Positions 1 through 8,326 of a stretch of DNA of 36,753 nucleotides are shown one piece after another. Positions within the stretch are counted from its first letter, which is position 1. Every line of letters begins with the position of its first letter. A program made the translations under genes and the position numbers. The notes below the pieces were generated by a model. That model saw nothing but the letters and a program-made list of their open reading frames with translations, ran no database searches and was not told where the DNA came from. The stretch is taken from positions 1 through 36,753 of the forward strand of contig JAOTUY010000029.1 of NCBI GenBank assembly GCA_029863625.1, written 5' to 3'. The DNA comes from Acidimicrobiia bacterium. Its GTDB lineage: Bacteria > Actinomycetota > Acidimicrobiia > Spongiisociales > UBA4744.

Positions 1-3
1 CGT

Positions 4-1998
4 ATGTCTTGGCGGCTGCTAACCGGCCCGGCCCTGGCGGCCGCGTTCCTCATTGCTCCCAGCGTGTCCTTGACCACCGTACCCCCGCCCGCCGCGGCCG
101 GCTCGCTGCCGCTCGAGGTGCCTGCGGGTTCGGGTGTCTGGGTCAGCGCCCCACTCGAGATCGACGCGACGGCGGCCGGTCTGTCGTGGGAGGGCAGTGG
201 TGCTCCCGAGGGCGCCTGGATCCGCGCCAGTGACAACGGGTCCGATTGGGGTCCGTGGGTCGAACTTCATGGAGACCCCGATCATGGACCCGATCCGGGC
301 GGCCGTGAAGACGCTTTGGCGCGCGACGGCACAGACCCGGTCTGGGTGGGCGAGTCCCACTTCATCCAGTACAAAGTCGATGGTCCGGGGATCGACCTGC
401 ACGCCGAATATGTCGAGACGGCCGGTCGCAACCTCAGCGGCTGGGAGAAAGTGAAGTTGTTCTTCAGCCGGATCGCCATCGGCCGCCGATCACCCGCCGT
501 CGCCCAGCCCGACCAGCCGGCCATGGTTTCGAGAGCAGAATGGGGAGGTGACGCCTGCCTCGCCGGTCTCGCGCCGGAGCCTGACTATGCCGACCGGGTT
601 GAGCTGCTGTTCATCCACCACACCGACCACGGAACCAACTCAAACGGTTACGGACCGAACGACGGCAAAGATCTCGTCTACGCCATCTGCAGCTATCACG
701 TCAACGTGCGGGAATGGTCGGATATCGGGTACAACTTCCTCGTCGACAAATACGGAACCATCTACGAGGGTCGGGGCGGCGGGATCGACGCGGGCGTTGT
801 GGGGGCCCACACCGGCGGATTCAACAGCTACTCCACCGGCATCGCTTTCATCGGCGACCATACGGCGTCGGCACCGACCGACGCCGCCCAAGGCGCGCTT
901 CTTCGCCTGGCGGCCTGGAAACTCGATGTGCACCATGTCGATCCCCTGGGCACCGTCACCGTCGAGTCCCTCGGATCGACCAAATACCCGGAAGACACAA
1001 TCGTCCAGTTACCGACGGTGGCCGGCCATCGAGACGCCTCCGTGACCAGTTGCCCGGGGGGAGCCTGCTATGCGCTGCTCGATTGGTTCAGGAGCGGGAT
1101 CGCCGCGGAGGGCGGTCCGAAGATTTACGGTGGTTGGCCGAGCCAGGACCCGATCGACGGTAATCCATCGATTGGATACCAACCTGTCGACTTCTCCATT
1201 GCTTTCACGGAGCCGATGGACTGGACGTTGACGATCGGTGACCCAACGGGTGGTGAGGTCTTCCGGACGTCGGGTTCCGGCGCCGGCGGGAACGTCGATT
1301 GGGACGGCACCCTGGCCGGCGCTCCGCTTCCCATCGGCCGCTACCGCGTGACCGTGAGCGGGTTCCCGCTCTCCGGTGCGGTGACGCCGCGACCCGCAGT
1401 CTTCGATTTCCAGCTCGGCTATACCCCACCGTTCCGCGACGACGAAGGATCCGGACACGAACCGGACATCGTGCGCATCTTCGAAGCCGGCATCACCCGG
1501 GGTTGTGCACCCGACCTGTACTGCCCGTCTGGCACGGTGACCCGCTGGCAAATGGCCCTCTTCCTGACCCGGCTCCACACCGCCGCCGGCTATGTGCTTC
1601 CAGATGGCACGGACCGCGGTTTTCAGGACATCAGCGATCTGTCGCTCGAGCAGCAGACGGCCATCAATCAGCTCGCCCAGTTGGGGATTACCCGTGGAAA
1701 GACGGCTACCAGTTTCGACCCGGCCGGTACCGTGACCCGCTGGCAAATGGCCCTCTTCTTGACCAGGTTGTTGAACCAGGCCGGGGTAGTGCTCCCGGAC
1801 GGTTCCGGTCAGGGATTCAACGATGTCGCCAATCTCAGCGTCGAGCAGCAGACGGCGATCAACCAGTTGCGCCAAATGAACATAACGATTCAAGACGTCG
1901 AGTATTATCCGTCCCTCGAACTGCCGCGAGATCAGATGGCCTCATTCCTAGCTAGATCGTTGACCAGCATCCGAGTCGCCCAAGGAGCTTCGGGATGA
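4..1998 (+). CDS. Secreted zinc N-acetylmuramoyl-L-alanine amidase (PGRP/amidase_2 fold) with C-terminal SLH-type repeats
   Basis: This gene should encode an exported peptidoglycan amidase that cuts the bond between MurNAc and L-Ala. Residues 1-33 look like a signal peptide (Arg, hydrophobic stretch, then Ala-rich). A PGRP/amidase_2 domain covers about 172-366. The expected zinc ligands are present: His in FIHHT (205/206), H342 in AGHRD and C350 in TSCPG, so it is probably catalytic and not merely a binding protein. Residues 385-455 resemble the FlgD-like Ig fold that often follows. From about 477 to the end there are S-layer-homology-like units built around TRWQMALFLTRL, with a Cys pair (C501, C507). 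Its stop overlaps the next start as ATGA, so the SpoIID-like gene is coupled. Only three bases precede the ATG, so an upstream start cannot be excluded, but the signal peptide supports this one. Confidence 0.9.
   Translation: MSWRLLTGPALAAAFLIAPSVSLTTVPPPAAAGSLPLEVPAGSGVWVSAPLEIDATAAGLSWEGSGAPEGAWIRASDNGSDWGPWVELHGDPDHGPDPGGREDALARDGTDPVWVGESHFIQYKVDGPGIDLHAEYVETAGRNLSGWEKVKLFFSRIAIGRRSPAVAQPDQPAMVSRAEWGGDACLAGLAPEPDYADRVELLFIHHTDHGTNSNGYGPNDGKDLVYAICSYHVNVREWSDIGYNFLVDKYGTIYEGRGGGIDAGVVGAHTGGFNSYSTGIAFIGDHTASAPTDAAQGALLRLAAWKLDVHHVDPLGTVTVESLGSTKYPEDTIVQLPTVAGHRDASVTSCPGGACYALLDWFRSGIAAEGGPKIYGGWPSQDPIDGNPSIGYQPVDFSIAFTEPMDWTLTIGDPTGGEVFRTSGSGAGGNVDWDGTLAGAPLPIGRYRVTVSGFPLSGAVTPRPAVFDFQLGYTPPFRDDEGSGHEPDIVRIFEAGITRGCAPDLYCPSGTVTRWQMALFLTRLHTAAGYVLPDGTDRGFQDISDLSLEQQTAINQLAQLGITRGKTATSFDPAGTVTRWQMALFLTRLLNQAGVVLPDGSGQGFNDVANLSVEQQTAINQLRQMNITIQDVEYYPSLELPRDQMASFLARSLTSIRVAQGASG
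1537..1758 (+). repeat. 27-nt exact direct repeat inside the SLH coding region
   Basis: Bases 1537-1563 recur identically at 1732-1758, 195 bases (65 codons) later. They encode the SLH core TRWQMALF. The surrounding repeat units are more diverged, so this identity at DNA level suggests recent duplication or gene conversion between SLH units. Confidence 0.85.
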
Positions 1999-3860
1999 GA
2001 CGAGTCGCTTTTTCCATCGCTGCCGCGCTGGTGCTCACCCTGATTCCGCCGGGGTCCCCGGCGGTCGCCGCCCAGGGTCTCCTGGTCCATTTCGAAGGAA
2101 GCGGCTGGGGCCACGGTGTCGGAATGAGCCAGTACGGCGCCAACGCGATGGCAACGGCCGGGATGACCGCCGAACAGATCCTCACGTACTACTACTCGGG
2201 AGCGACGGTAAAGCCGCTCGCCCAGGCGCTCGGCGCCGAGGGCTTCATGCAGACCGACCCGGATCCACTGTGGATCGGACTTGCTCAAGATCAGACGTCT
2301 CTTCGGTTTCAGGTCCAGAACGGCCAGGCGGGCCTCTGCAAGTCCGGTGACGGCGAAGGCGAGTGCGCGCCACCCTTGAACGGGACGCAGTATGCGGGGG
2401 CCGGAGAGAACTGGGAGTTCCGGACGCTCGGCAACGGCGCATGCCGGTTCTTCAAGGAGGGCGTGGCCGTCGGCAACCCGGGTACCTGTCGAGCCAGCAT
2501 CACCTGGTTGGATCAGCCCAACACCCGGGTATTCTTCCCCGACACGGGCCGGACCTACGCCCGGGGCACCCTGCGCATGCGACCCAACGGTCCGGCCGCC
2601 TTCCATGTGATGCTGGAAATGGGCCTGGAGGATTACGTCTACGGAATCGGTGAGGTGCCGTCGTCGTGGCCGGTTGAGGCTCTCGAAGCGCAGGCCATCG
2701 CCGCCCGAACGTATGGCGTGCGGCAAGCCTTGCGCTGGGGGCCGGAAGCCGGGCTCGCCGCGGGCCGCCAGGCTCAATGCTGGTGCCAGCTCTTCTCCAC
2801 CGTCGTCGACCAAAATTATGTTGGCTGGTCGAAAGAGTCCGGCTTGGACGGCAATCGGTGGGTGCAAGCGGTTGCCTCCACCGCCGGCCTGGTGGTTACG
2901 CATCCAGCCGCGCCGGAGCAGACCATTATCACCGCCTACTACTCGTCGTCGTCTGGTGGAAAGACCGAGAGCAACGTCTCGGGGTTGGGGCATACATCCC
3001 TGATTCCCTACCTGGTCAGCGTTCCGGATCCCTGGTCGCAGGACCCTTTCAATCCCTATGCGGCATGGACCAAGGACCTGACCGGGGTCGATGTCGCGGC
3101 CGCCTACGGGTTGAGCTCGCTGTCGTCGATCACCGTCACCGCGCGCAACGAATCGGGGAGCGCCGCTGAGGTGGTCATCCAAGGTCTCCTCAACGGGAGC
3201 CAGGTCACGCTCACCCGAACCGGGCGCTCGGTCAAGAGCACGCTCGGATTGCGCTCTTCGTACTTCGACGTTTCGGTCGAAGTGTCTTTCTTGCCACCCT
3301 TCAAGGACGATGAGGGTTCCATTTACGAGCAAGACATCGTGACTATCTATCAAGCCGGAATCACCAAGGGTTGTGAGGTCGATCTCTACTGCCCGAGCGC
3401 CGCCGTACCCCGCTGGCAGATGGCCCTCTACCTGACCCGACTTCACAGCGCCTCCGGATATGAGCTGCCGACCGGGGCACCGCAGGGCTTCAATGACCTG
3501 AGAGGAGTGAGCGCAGAGGCCGGTCTCGCCATCAATCAACTCCGCCAGCTGGGTATCACGAAGGGCACCTCGACGACCACGTATACACCGGGCGCAGAGG
3601 TGCCGCGCTGGCAGATGGCGCTGTTCATCACGCGGATGTTGGCGGCCGACGGTGTGCCGTTGCCCGACGGCTCGAATCAAGGCTTCACCGACATCGGTCA
3701 TTTGTCGGCCGAGGCTCAGAAAGCGATCAACCAGCTACGCCAGCTCGGTGTCACCACGCTGAGCGGTCAGTACTCGCCGGATCTGCCCATGGCTCGGGAT
3801 CTGATGGCTTCGTTCATGGCCGAGGCGCTCGACCTCGTGCGGACGGTCGTCGGCTTCTGA
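1995..3860 (+). CDS. Secreted SpoIID/LytB-domain protein with C-terminal SLH-type repeats
   Basis: This is probably an exported peptidoglycan-processing enzyme. SpoIID of endospore formers is a lytic transglycosylase that acts on glycan stripped of peptides by an amidase, and LytB-type relatives enhance amidases. A signal peptide covers about 1-26. The SpoIID signature with ALEAQAIAARTYG lies near 230-245, preceded by GIGEVPSSWP, whose Glu (E220) matches the catalytic Glu position of SpoIID. The GHGVGMSQYGA motif, at the C-terminal end in Bacillus SpoIID, is here at residues 39-49. SLH-like repeats begin near 434 (FKDDEGS) and include GCEVDLYCP and RWQMAL units like those of the amidase just upstream. 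It is coupled to that amidase by an ATGA overlap. Matching anchors and coupling suggest the two enzymes act on the same wall sites. Confidence 0.88.
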   Translation: MRRVAFSIAAALVLTLIPPGSPAVAAQGLLVHFEGSGWGHGVGMSQYGANAMATAGMTAEQILTYYYSGATVKPLAQALGAEGFMQTDPDPLWIGLAQDQTSLRFQVQNGQAGLCKSGDGEGECAPPLNGTQYAGAGENWEFRTLGNGACRFFKEGVAVGNPGTCRASITWLDQPNTRVFFPDTGRTYARGTLRMRPNGPAAFHVMLEMGLEDYVYGIGEVPSSWPVEALEAQAIAARTYGVRQALRWGPEAGLAAGRQAQCWCQLFSTVVDQNYVGWSKESGLDGNRWVQAVASTAGLVVTHPAAPEQTIITAYYSSSSGGKTESNVSGLGHTSLIPYLVSVPDPWSQDPFNPYAAWTKDLTGVDVAAAYGLSSLSSITVTARNESGSAAEVVIQGLLNGSQVTLTRTGRSVKSTLGLRSSYFDVSVEVSFLPPFKDDEGSIYEQDIVTIYQAGITKGCEVDLYCPSAAVPRWQMALYLTRLHSASGYELPTGAPQGFNDLRGVSAEAGLAINQLRQLGITKGTSTTTYTPGAEVPRWQMALFITRMLAADGVPLPDGSNQGFTDIGHLSAEAQKAINQLRQLGVTTLSGQYSPDLPMARDLMASFMAEALDLVRTVVGF

Positions 3861-3884
3861 GCAGCCGGAGGTGACCGGCAGATC

Positions 3885-5048
3885 TTACCGTTCAGCCGGG
3901 ACGCACAACGGGTCGTAATCGACGATGGTGGGGAGGCGCCCTTCATCGGCACACGCCGGGCAATCGGGGTCACGGCGGAAACGCAAGAGGCGAAAATCCT
4001 GGTCGAGAGCGTCGTAGGTCAACAGCTTGCCGACCAGGGGCGCGCCGATTCCCAGGAGAAGCTTGATGGTTTCGACCGCCTGGATCGAGCCGATGATGCC
4101 GGGCACCACACCCAGCACCCCCGCCTCGGCACAAGACGGTGCCAGCTCGGGTGGGGGCGGCTCCGGGAACAGGCACCGGTAGCAGGGGCCCGCATACGGC
4201 GAGAACACACTCGCCTGGCCTTCAAACCTGAATACCGACCCGTGCACGACCGGCTTTTTCAGATGCAAAGAAGCGTCGTTGACCAGATAACGGGTCGGGA
4301 AGTTGTCGGAGCCGTCAACGATCACGTCGTAGCCATCGAGGATATTCAGCACATTGTCGGCAGTCAGCTGCTTCGCGATGGCGACGACATCGACGTCCGG
4401 GTTGAGGGCGGCCAGGGTCTGGCGAGCCGAATCGACCTTTCGGCGCCCCAAACGCTCGGAGTTGTGGAGGATTTGCCGCTGCAGATTCGTAGCGTCCACC
4501 ACGTCAAAGTCGACGATACCGAGCGTGCCGATGCCGGCCGCGGCGAGGTAGATGGCGGCCGGCGATCCCAGTCCGCCGGCGCCGACCACTACCACCTTCG
4601 AGGCAAGGAGTCGGCGCTGGCCGTCATCGCCCACCTCGGGCAGCAGGAGGTGGCGGCTGTACCGGGCTCGCTGATCGGCCGGAAGAACGTCCGGAACCCT
4701 CCACGGTTGACCGGCGTGTTTCCAGCCTTCAAAACCCTCGGCAAGGGATACCACATTCCGGTAGCCGAGAAGTCCAAGCGAATGGGCAGCCAGTGCCGAC
4801 CGCTCTCCGACGGCACAATAGAGAACGATTTCGGTCTGAGGGTCGGCGACCCGGTCGCCGATGGCGCCTTCCAGCTGACCGCGCGGGATGAGGAGTGCAC
4901 CCGGAATCGAGCCCTGTTCGTATTCTTCAGGTTCGCGCACGTCGATGATGATCGGTGAAACGCCCGGGTGAGCGGCCAACTCCACAACCGAGATCTCTTG
5001 GATCTCTTCCCGTATCCCGGTGATCCATTTCTTGTAATTGATGTGCAC
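3885..5048 (-). CDS. Rhodanese-ThiF/MoeB fusion (MoeZ-like adenylyltransferase/sulfurtransferase)
   Basis: This protein should adenylate the C-terminal Gly-Gly of a ubiquitin-like sulfur carrier (MoaD, ThiS or CysO type) and load it with sulfur in the cytoplasm. From the GTG start it is 387 residues. A rhodanese domain lies at about 15-117 with Cys78 in YCAVGERS. The ThiF/MoeB domain follows, with nucleotide-binding GAGGLGSP (157-163), the adenylation-domain stretch NLQRQILHN, zinc-ligand pairs C289/C292 and C363/C366, and C306 in PSCAEAG. MoeZ/MOCS3 proteins usually have the ThiF domain first and rhodanese last, so the order is reversed. I chose GTG at 5048 because the residues before it in the open frame are Arg-rich and unlike the family. 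No clear Shine-Dalgarno is present. A 12-bp palindrome lies just upstream. No carrier gene is adjacent. Confidence 0.88.
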   Translation of the reverse strand: MHINYKKWITGIREEIQEISVVELAAHPGVSPIIIDVREPEEYEQGSIPGALLIPRGQLEGAIGDRVADPQTEIVLYCAVGERSALAAHSLGLLGYRNVVSLAEGFEGWKHAGQPWRVPDVLPADQRARYSRHLLLPEVGDDGQRRLLASKVVVVGAGGLGSPAAIYLAAAGIGTLGIVDFDVVDATNLQRQILHNSERLGRRKVDSARQTLAALNPDVDVVAIAKQLTADNVLNILDGYDVIVDGSDNFPTRYLVNDASLHLKKPVVHGSVFRFEGQASVFSPYAGPCYRCLFPEPPPPELAPSCAEAGVLGVVPGIIGSIQAVETIKLLLGIGAPLVGKLLTYDALDQDFRLLRFRRDPDCPACADEGRLPTIVDYDPLCVPAER

Positions 5049-5057
5049 AGGTTCTCG

Positions 5058-5069
5058 TCTCGGCCGAGA
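5058..5069. promoter_or_regulatory. 12-bp perfect palindrome before the rhodanese-ThiF start
   Basis: TCTCGGCCGAGA is its own reverse complement and ends about 9 bases before the GTG start at 5048. It could be an operator or RNA hairpin. Palindromes of this size are expected several times by chance in a GC-rich window this long, so support is weak. Confidence 0.2.
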
Positions 5070-5162
5070 TGGGCAAGCGTAGCGCGAGAGCCGGATTGCA
5101 GTGCCACGGGACCCTGATAGAACTCCAGCGTCCCGGCGGGGAATCGAACGAGTTCCGCGGCC

Positions 5163-5182
5163 CGTCCCCACTACTGGGGACG
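5163..5182. terminator. Strong stem-loop overlapping the stop codon of the small orphan gene
   Basis: CGTCCCCA and TGGGGACG form a perfect 8-bp stem with a 4-base loop. The loop contains the TAG stop (5173-5171, minus strand) of the upstream orphan gene. No T-tract follows on the minus strand, so it is not a classic intrinsic terminator. It may be a mRNA 3'-end or processing hairpin, or a Rho-independent signal of the U-less actinobacterial kind. Confidence 0.45.
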
Positions 5183-5620
5183 CGGCGTCTTGCCGAAGTA
5201 GGCCTCGACTGCTCGTGCGTGTGCGATCCTCATGGCCGGTGGCATGCGTCGCAACTGAGCGGTGCCCAGGGGTGGTACGGAGGAGCTAACCCAAACCTTG
5301 CCGCCGGCATGCAGGACGAGTCCGGCGCCGGTGAGGAGGTGCAGGTATTCAGGGTGGGGGAGTGACCGACCGCCCCGGGCGGCCACGATCAGTCGCAACA
5401 GGTCGGCAACCGCCCCCGGTCCCAATGCGGCGGTCCAAAAGCGCCGCACATAGGAATGTTCGACCGGGAAACCTATCGGTCCGGCAGCTTCGGTGAGGCA
5501 AGGAGTGATGGTGGTCCGGCGTTGCACCGATCGGCGACCCGCACCACCGGGGGAGGGTGCGGCGGTGATCGCGACGGGAGGACGATGGTCGCGTTCGTCC
5601 CCTGGTGGTGCGGATCGCAT
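5171..5620 (-). CDS. Small conserved-looking protein of unknown function, probable leaderless mRNA
   Basis: I do not recognise this 149-residue protein. The first 40 residues are Pro/Arg/Gly-rich and look disordered. From about 41 to 145 it has normal globular composition, with stretches such as FWTAALGPGAVADLLRL and PPAMRIAHARAVEAYF that suggest helices. It has no Cys cluster, signal peptide or membrane segment. The ATG at 5620 directly abuts a near-perfect inverted repeat (5621-5662) in which -35 and -10 boxes place the transcription start on the A of the ATG, so translation is probably leaderless. Its stop lies in a strong hairpin, about 120 bases before the rhodanese-ThiF gene on the same strand. 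It may share that gene's transcription, but nothing shows a functional link. Confidence 0.6.
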   Translation of the reverse strand: MRSAPPGDERDHRPPVAITAAPSPGGAGRRSVQRRTTITPCLTEAAGPIGFPVEHSYVRRFWTAALGPGAVADLLRLIVAARGGRSLPHPEYLHLLTGAGLVLHAGGKVWVSSSVPPLGTAQLRRMPPAMRIAHARAVEAYFGKTPRPQ

Positions 5621-5662
5621 AACCTATTGATATCAAGTAAGCCCATTTGACATCAATAGGTT
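5621..5662 (-). promoter_or_regulatory. Leaderless promoter embedded in a 16-bp inverted repeat
   Basis: Bases 5621-5636 and 5647-5662 are inverted copies with one mismatch (15 of 16), separated by 10 bases. On the minus strand the outer arm holds TTGATG (5656-5651) as a -35 box and the inner arm holds TATCAA (5632-5627) as a -10 box. The spacer is 18 bp, and six bases separate the -10 box from the ATG at 5620. The stretch is AT-rich amid GC-rich DNA. A dimeric regulator binding the repeat would cover both boxes. Confidence 0.6.
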
Positions 5663-5717
5663 TGATCGGAGGTCGCGAAAGCTTTGCTTAGGGAGAGCTT
5701 CGAGGCACTAGGTAGGT

Positions 5718-8252
5718 TCAGCCGCCGGCGGGTTTTCCCACGACGAAGAGGACGGACTGGCCGCTGGTGACCATGGCGCCGGCCCCCGGAATGGTTTCAA
5801 TGATCCGGCCCACCAGGCCCGGGTCGGTCACGTCGCGGAAACTAACCCGAAACTCGACGGCAACACCGTATTGCTCCTCAAAGGTGGCGAGGGCGACTAC
5901 CGCCTGGTCGACCGTCAGGTTGCGGAGTCCAACGAAGGGTGCTTCGGCAGGGATGCCCGACGAGACCTCGATCGTCACGACCTGGCCGTGGGCTGCGCTC
6001 GAACCTTCTTCCGGATCCTGGGTCAGCACGACCCCCTGTTCCTCGATCGAGCCGACCTCAACGACGTTGGGTCGCAGGTGGGCATTGTAGATGGCGTTTG
6101 CGGCTGAATTCTTCATGAGGCCGACGACCAGCGGCACTTCAGTACTCGGCGTGACGTAGTACTGGTCGACCCCGGGTGGATCTTGCGGGAAGTCACTCAC
6201 CGGTGTGTCTGCCAGCATGTAGGTCATGAATTCGGCCCAGATGGGGGCCGGCACCGTGCCGCCAAACACCCGGCTGTAGAAGTTCCCGTTGATCGTCAAG
6301 TTGCGGAGAGGGGCCTGGAAATCGGGATAACCGGCCCACACCGCGGTCGAGTACTCGGGCACGAACCCGACGAACCATGCTTCGTTGTAGTTCTGATGCG
6401 TTCCGGTCTTGCCGCCCTGCGGTCGGCCGATGCGAGCCCGGGTGGCGGTACCGGCAGCCACCACCTGGGTGAGTGGACGGCGAGCCGCGGCCATGATCGC
6501 CGCATCAACCACCTGGAGCCGTTCCACGTCGCGGGAGTAGACCAACTCGCCCGCTGTGTTCTCGATCCGCTCGATCAAGTAAGCGTCTGCGTGGAGGCCG
6601 TTGGTCGCGAAATTGGAGTACGCCGAAGCCATCTCAAGGGGGCTCACCGCCCCGGCGCCGAGGACCAATGAATAGACCGCAGGTAGTTCCGACTTGATGC
6701 CCATGCGGTGGGCGACGTCGATGATCCGTTCCGGTCCCACTTCCCTGGAGACTTGTGCGTACACGACATTCACCGAGTTCTGGGTCCCCGAGAAGAGCGA
6801 CATGCCGCCGCCACCACCACCGGCGTTGTGAACCACCCACGGATCGGGGTTGCAGAACGGACAGTCGATTGCCTTGGGGCTGGTTCCATCCCAGAAGGAG
6901 TTGAGCGATCCGCCCGACTCGAGATAGGCGGTGAGTGCAAACGGCTTGAACGAAGACCCCGGATTTCGTTTCCCCTGGATCGCCAGGTCGAACTGTTCGA
7001 CATCAAAGGGCAGACCGGATGCCATCACCTTGATGGCGCCGGTCACATTGTCGACCGTGGCGATGGCTCCCGTCGGGGCGCACCGCAGATCGCTCGGTTC
7101 CGGCACCGGAATCTGCGCGTTGTTGTAACGCTGGATGCAGGCGGCCAGCTGGTCGTCGCTGAGGGCGCTCGGGTCGGCGATCGGTAACCAGGTGTTGAGG
7201 ATCTCGTTTGCCTTGTTTTGGAGATCCAGGTCGATCGTCACATATACCTTGAGCCCGCCGCCGCCGGCGCAGGTCACTTCGTCGGAGGGACAGCCAAATA
7301 TCGCCTTCTTGCGTTCCTCGTTGGTTGCGCCCAGGAAAGAGAATTCAGCATCGTTGAGCAGCGCCCGCCGCACCTCGGCAACCACGTGGTCGGCTGGTCC
7401 CTGGAATACGGGGTGCGGCTGGATCACATATGGCTCTTCCTTGGCCCGTTCCCCCTGGGCGGGAGTGATCATCTCGTGGGCCACCATCGTGTCGATCACG
7501 TCGTTGCGGCGGTCGAGGACCCTTTCCGGCTGGCGCCGCGGATCGTAGGTGGAGGGATTTCGAATGGGTACGAAGAGTGTGGCCGCTTCGGCAATTGTGA
7601 GCTGTTCCAGGTCCTTGTCGAAGTATTCGCGGGCCGCCGTCTTGACCCCGAAGGCGCTCCACCCGTAGTAGACGGAGTTCACATAGAACTCGAGAATCTG
7701 CTCTTTGCTGTAGCGGCGTTCGAGCTCAACCGCCACCATGGCCTCCTGGATCTTGCGTTGCAGCGTGATCTCGTCGCCGACGAAGTTCTGTTTCACGACC
7801 TGTTGGGTGATCGTTGATCCTCCGCGGGTCACCCCGCGCAAGTTGTCGACTGCCGCTCCACCGATAGCGGCGAAGTCGACACCCTCGTGTTCGAAGAACT
7901 CGGCATCTTCGGCGGCCAATACCGCTTTGATCACTATGTCGGGCAGTTCCTCGTAGCGAACCGGCTCGCTGTTCTTACCGTCGTGCAGTTCCGCCAGGAC
8001 CACGTCGTCGAGGGTGAAGATGCGGGAGACTTGAGAGAGGTCTGGGAGGTCCAGCAGGAGATCGTCTACGTCCGGGATGTACTTTCTCTCGAGATCGGTG
8101 AACGCGCCGTAGGCCGAGTTGGTTCCGAAGAACGAGAAAAGACCGATCCACGTGGAAGACAGCAATGCAATGCTGAGCAGTGTGGCGAGCGCGACAAACC
8201 ATCGTCTGCGAACATCGCGCCGTTCAAGCTCGTGGATGGGTGCATTTGACAT
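5718..8252 (-). CDS. Class A penicillin-binding protein (GT51 glycosyltransferase + transpeptidase) with PASTA domains
   Basis: This bifunctional membrane enzyme polymerises lipid II and cross-links peptidoglycan outside the cell. From ATG 8252 it has 844 residues. A short basic cytoplasmic tail precedes one transmembrane helix (about 18-40). The GT51 domain follows, with catalytic [18 protein letters not shown] and RKIQEA motifs. The transpeptidase domain carries SSFK (Ser near 433), SVN and KTGTH (near 613). Two PASTA-like units, which bind muropeptides or beta-lactams in relatives, occupy about 705-840. An in-frame extension to 8345 would add 31 unusual residues and run into the divergent mutase gene. 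The chosen ATG gives a normal N-terminus, with AGG-type bases upstream. It diverges from the mutase gene across 74 bp. Confidence 0.93.
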   Translation of the reverse strand: MSNAPIHELERRDVRRRWFVALATLLSIALLSSTWIGLFSFFGTNSAYGAFTDLERKYIPDVDDLLLDLPDLSQVSRIFTLDDVVLAELHDGKNSEPVRYEELPDIVIKAVLAAEDAEFFEHEGVDFAAIGGAAVDNLRGVTRGGSTITQQVVKQNFVGDEITLQRKIQEAMVAVELERRYSKEQILEFYVNSVYYGWSAFGVKTAAREYFDKDLEQLTIAEAATLFVPIRNPSTYDPRRQPERVLDRRNDVIDTMVAHEMITPAQGERAKEEPYVIQPHPVFQGPADHVVAEVRRALLNDAEFSFLGATNEERKKAIFGCPSDEVTCAGGGGLKVYVTIDLDLQNKANEILNTWLPIADPSALSDDQLAACIQRYNNAQIPVPEPSDLRCAPTGAIATVDNVTGAIKVMASGLPFDVEQFDLAIQGKRNPGSSFKPFALTAYLESGGSLNSFWDGTSPKAIDCPFCNPDPWVVHNAGGGGGGMSLFSGTQNSVNVVYAQVSREVGPERIIDVAHRMGIKSELPAVYSLVLGAGAVSPLEMASAYSNFATNGLHADAYLIERIENTAGELVYSRDVERLQVVDAAIMAAARRPLTQVVAAGTATRARIGRPQGGKTGTHQNYNEAWFVGFVPEYSTAVWAGYPDFQAPLRNLTINGNFYSRVFGGTVPAPIWAEFMTYMLADTPVSDFPQDPPGVDQYYVTPSTEVPLVVGLMKNSAANAIYNAHLRPNVVEVGSIEEQGVVLTQDPEEGSSAAHGQVVTIEVSSGIPAEAPFVGLRNLTVDQAVVALATFEEQYGVAVEFRVSFRDVTDPGLVGRIIETIPGAGAMVTSGQSVLFVVGKPAGG

Positions 8253-8267
8253 CTTCGGACTACCTAA

Positions 8268-8308
8268 CGAAGGGGGAGTCGGGAAAGTTGCCGGTAGCAT
8301 CCCCTTCG
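8268..8308. promoter_or_regulatory. 8-bp perfect inverted repeat in the PBP/mutase divergent spacer
   Basis: CGAAGGGG (8268-8275) and CCCCTTCG (8301-8308) are perfect inverted copies 25 bases apart, inside the only 74 bp between two divergent starts. It could be an operator for either gene or a stem in a leader RNA. A TAGGAT box (8317-8322) lies four bases before the mutase ATG and may be its -10 element. I see no convincing -35 box. Confidence 0.35.
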
Positions 8309-8326
8309 GCGTCTCATAGGATACCC

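Noticed and set aside
1932..3701. 589-codon open frame on the minus strand
   Set aside because: It is opposite the SpoIID-like gene, has Arg/Gly/His-rich composition, and no family motif. Long antisense frames are common at this GC content.
5128..5160. tRNA-like T-arm sequence (GTTCGATTCC on the minus strand)
   Set aside because: The flanking bases do not form a T-stem, and no acceptor, D or anticodon arms can be drawn around it.
5663..5717. Intrinsic terminator after the PBP gene
   Set aside because: Only a 5-bp imperfect stem around AAGCT is visible, with no T-tract.
8253..8326. Cobalamin riboswitch before the mutase gene
   Set aside because: The spacer is only 74 bases, far too short, and no B12-box-like sequence is present.
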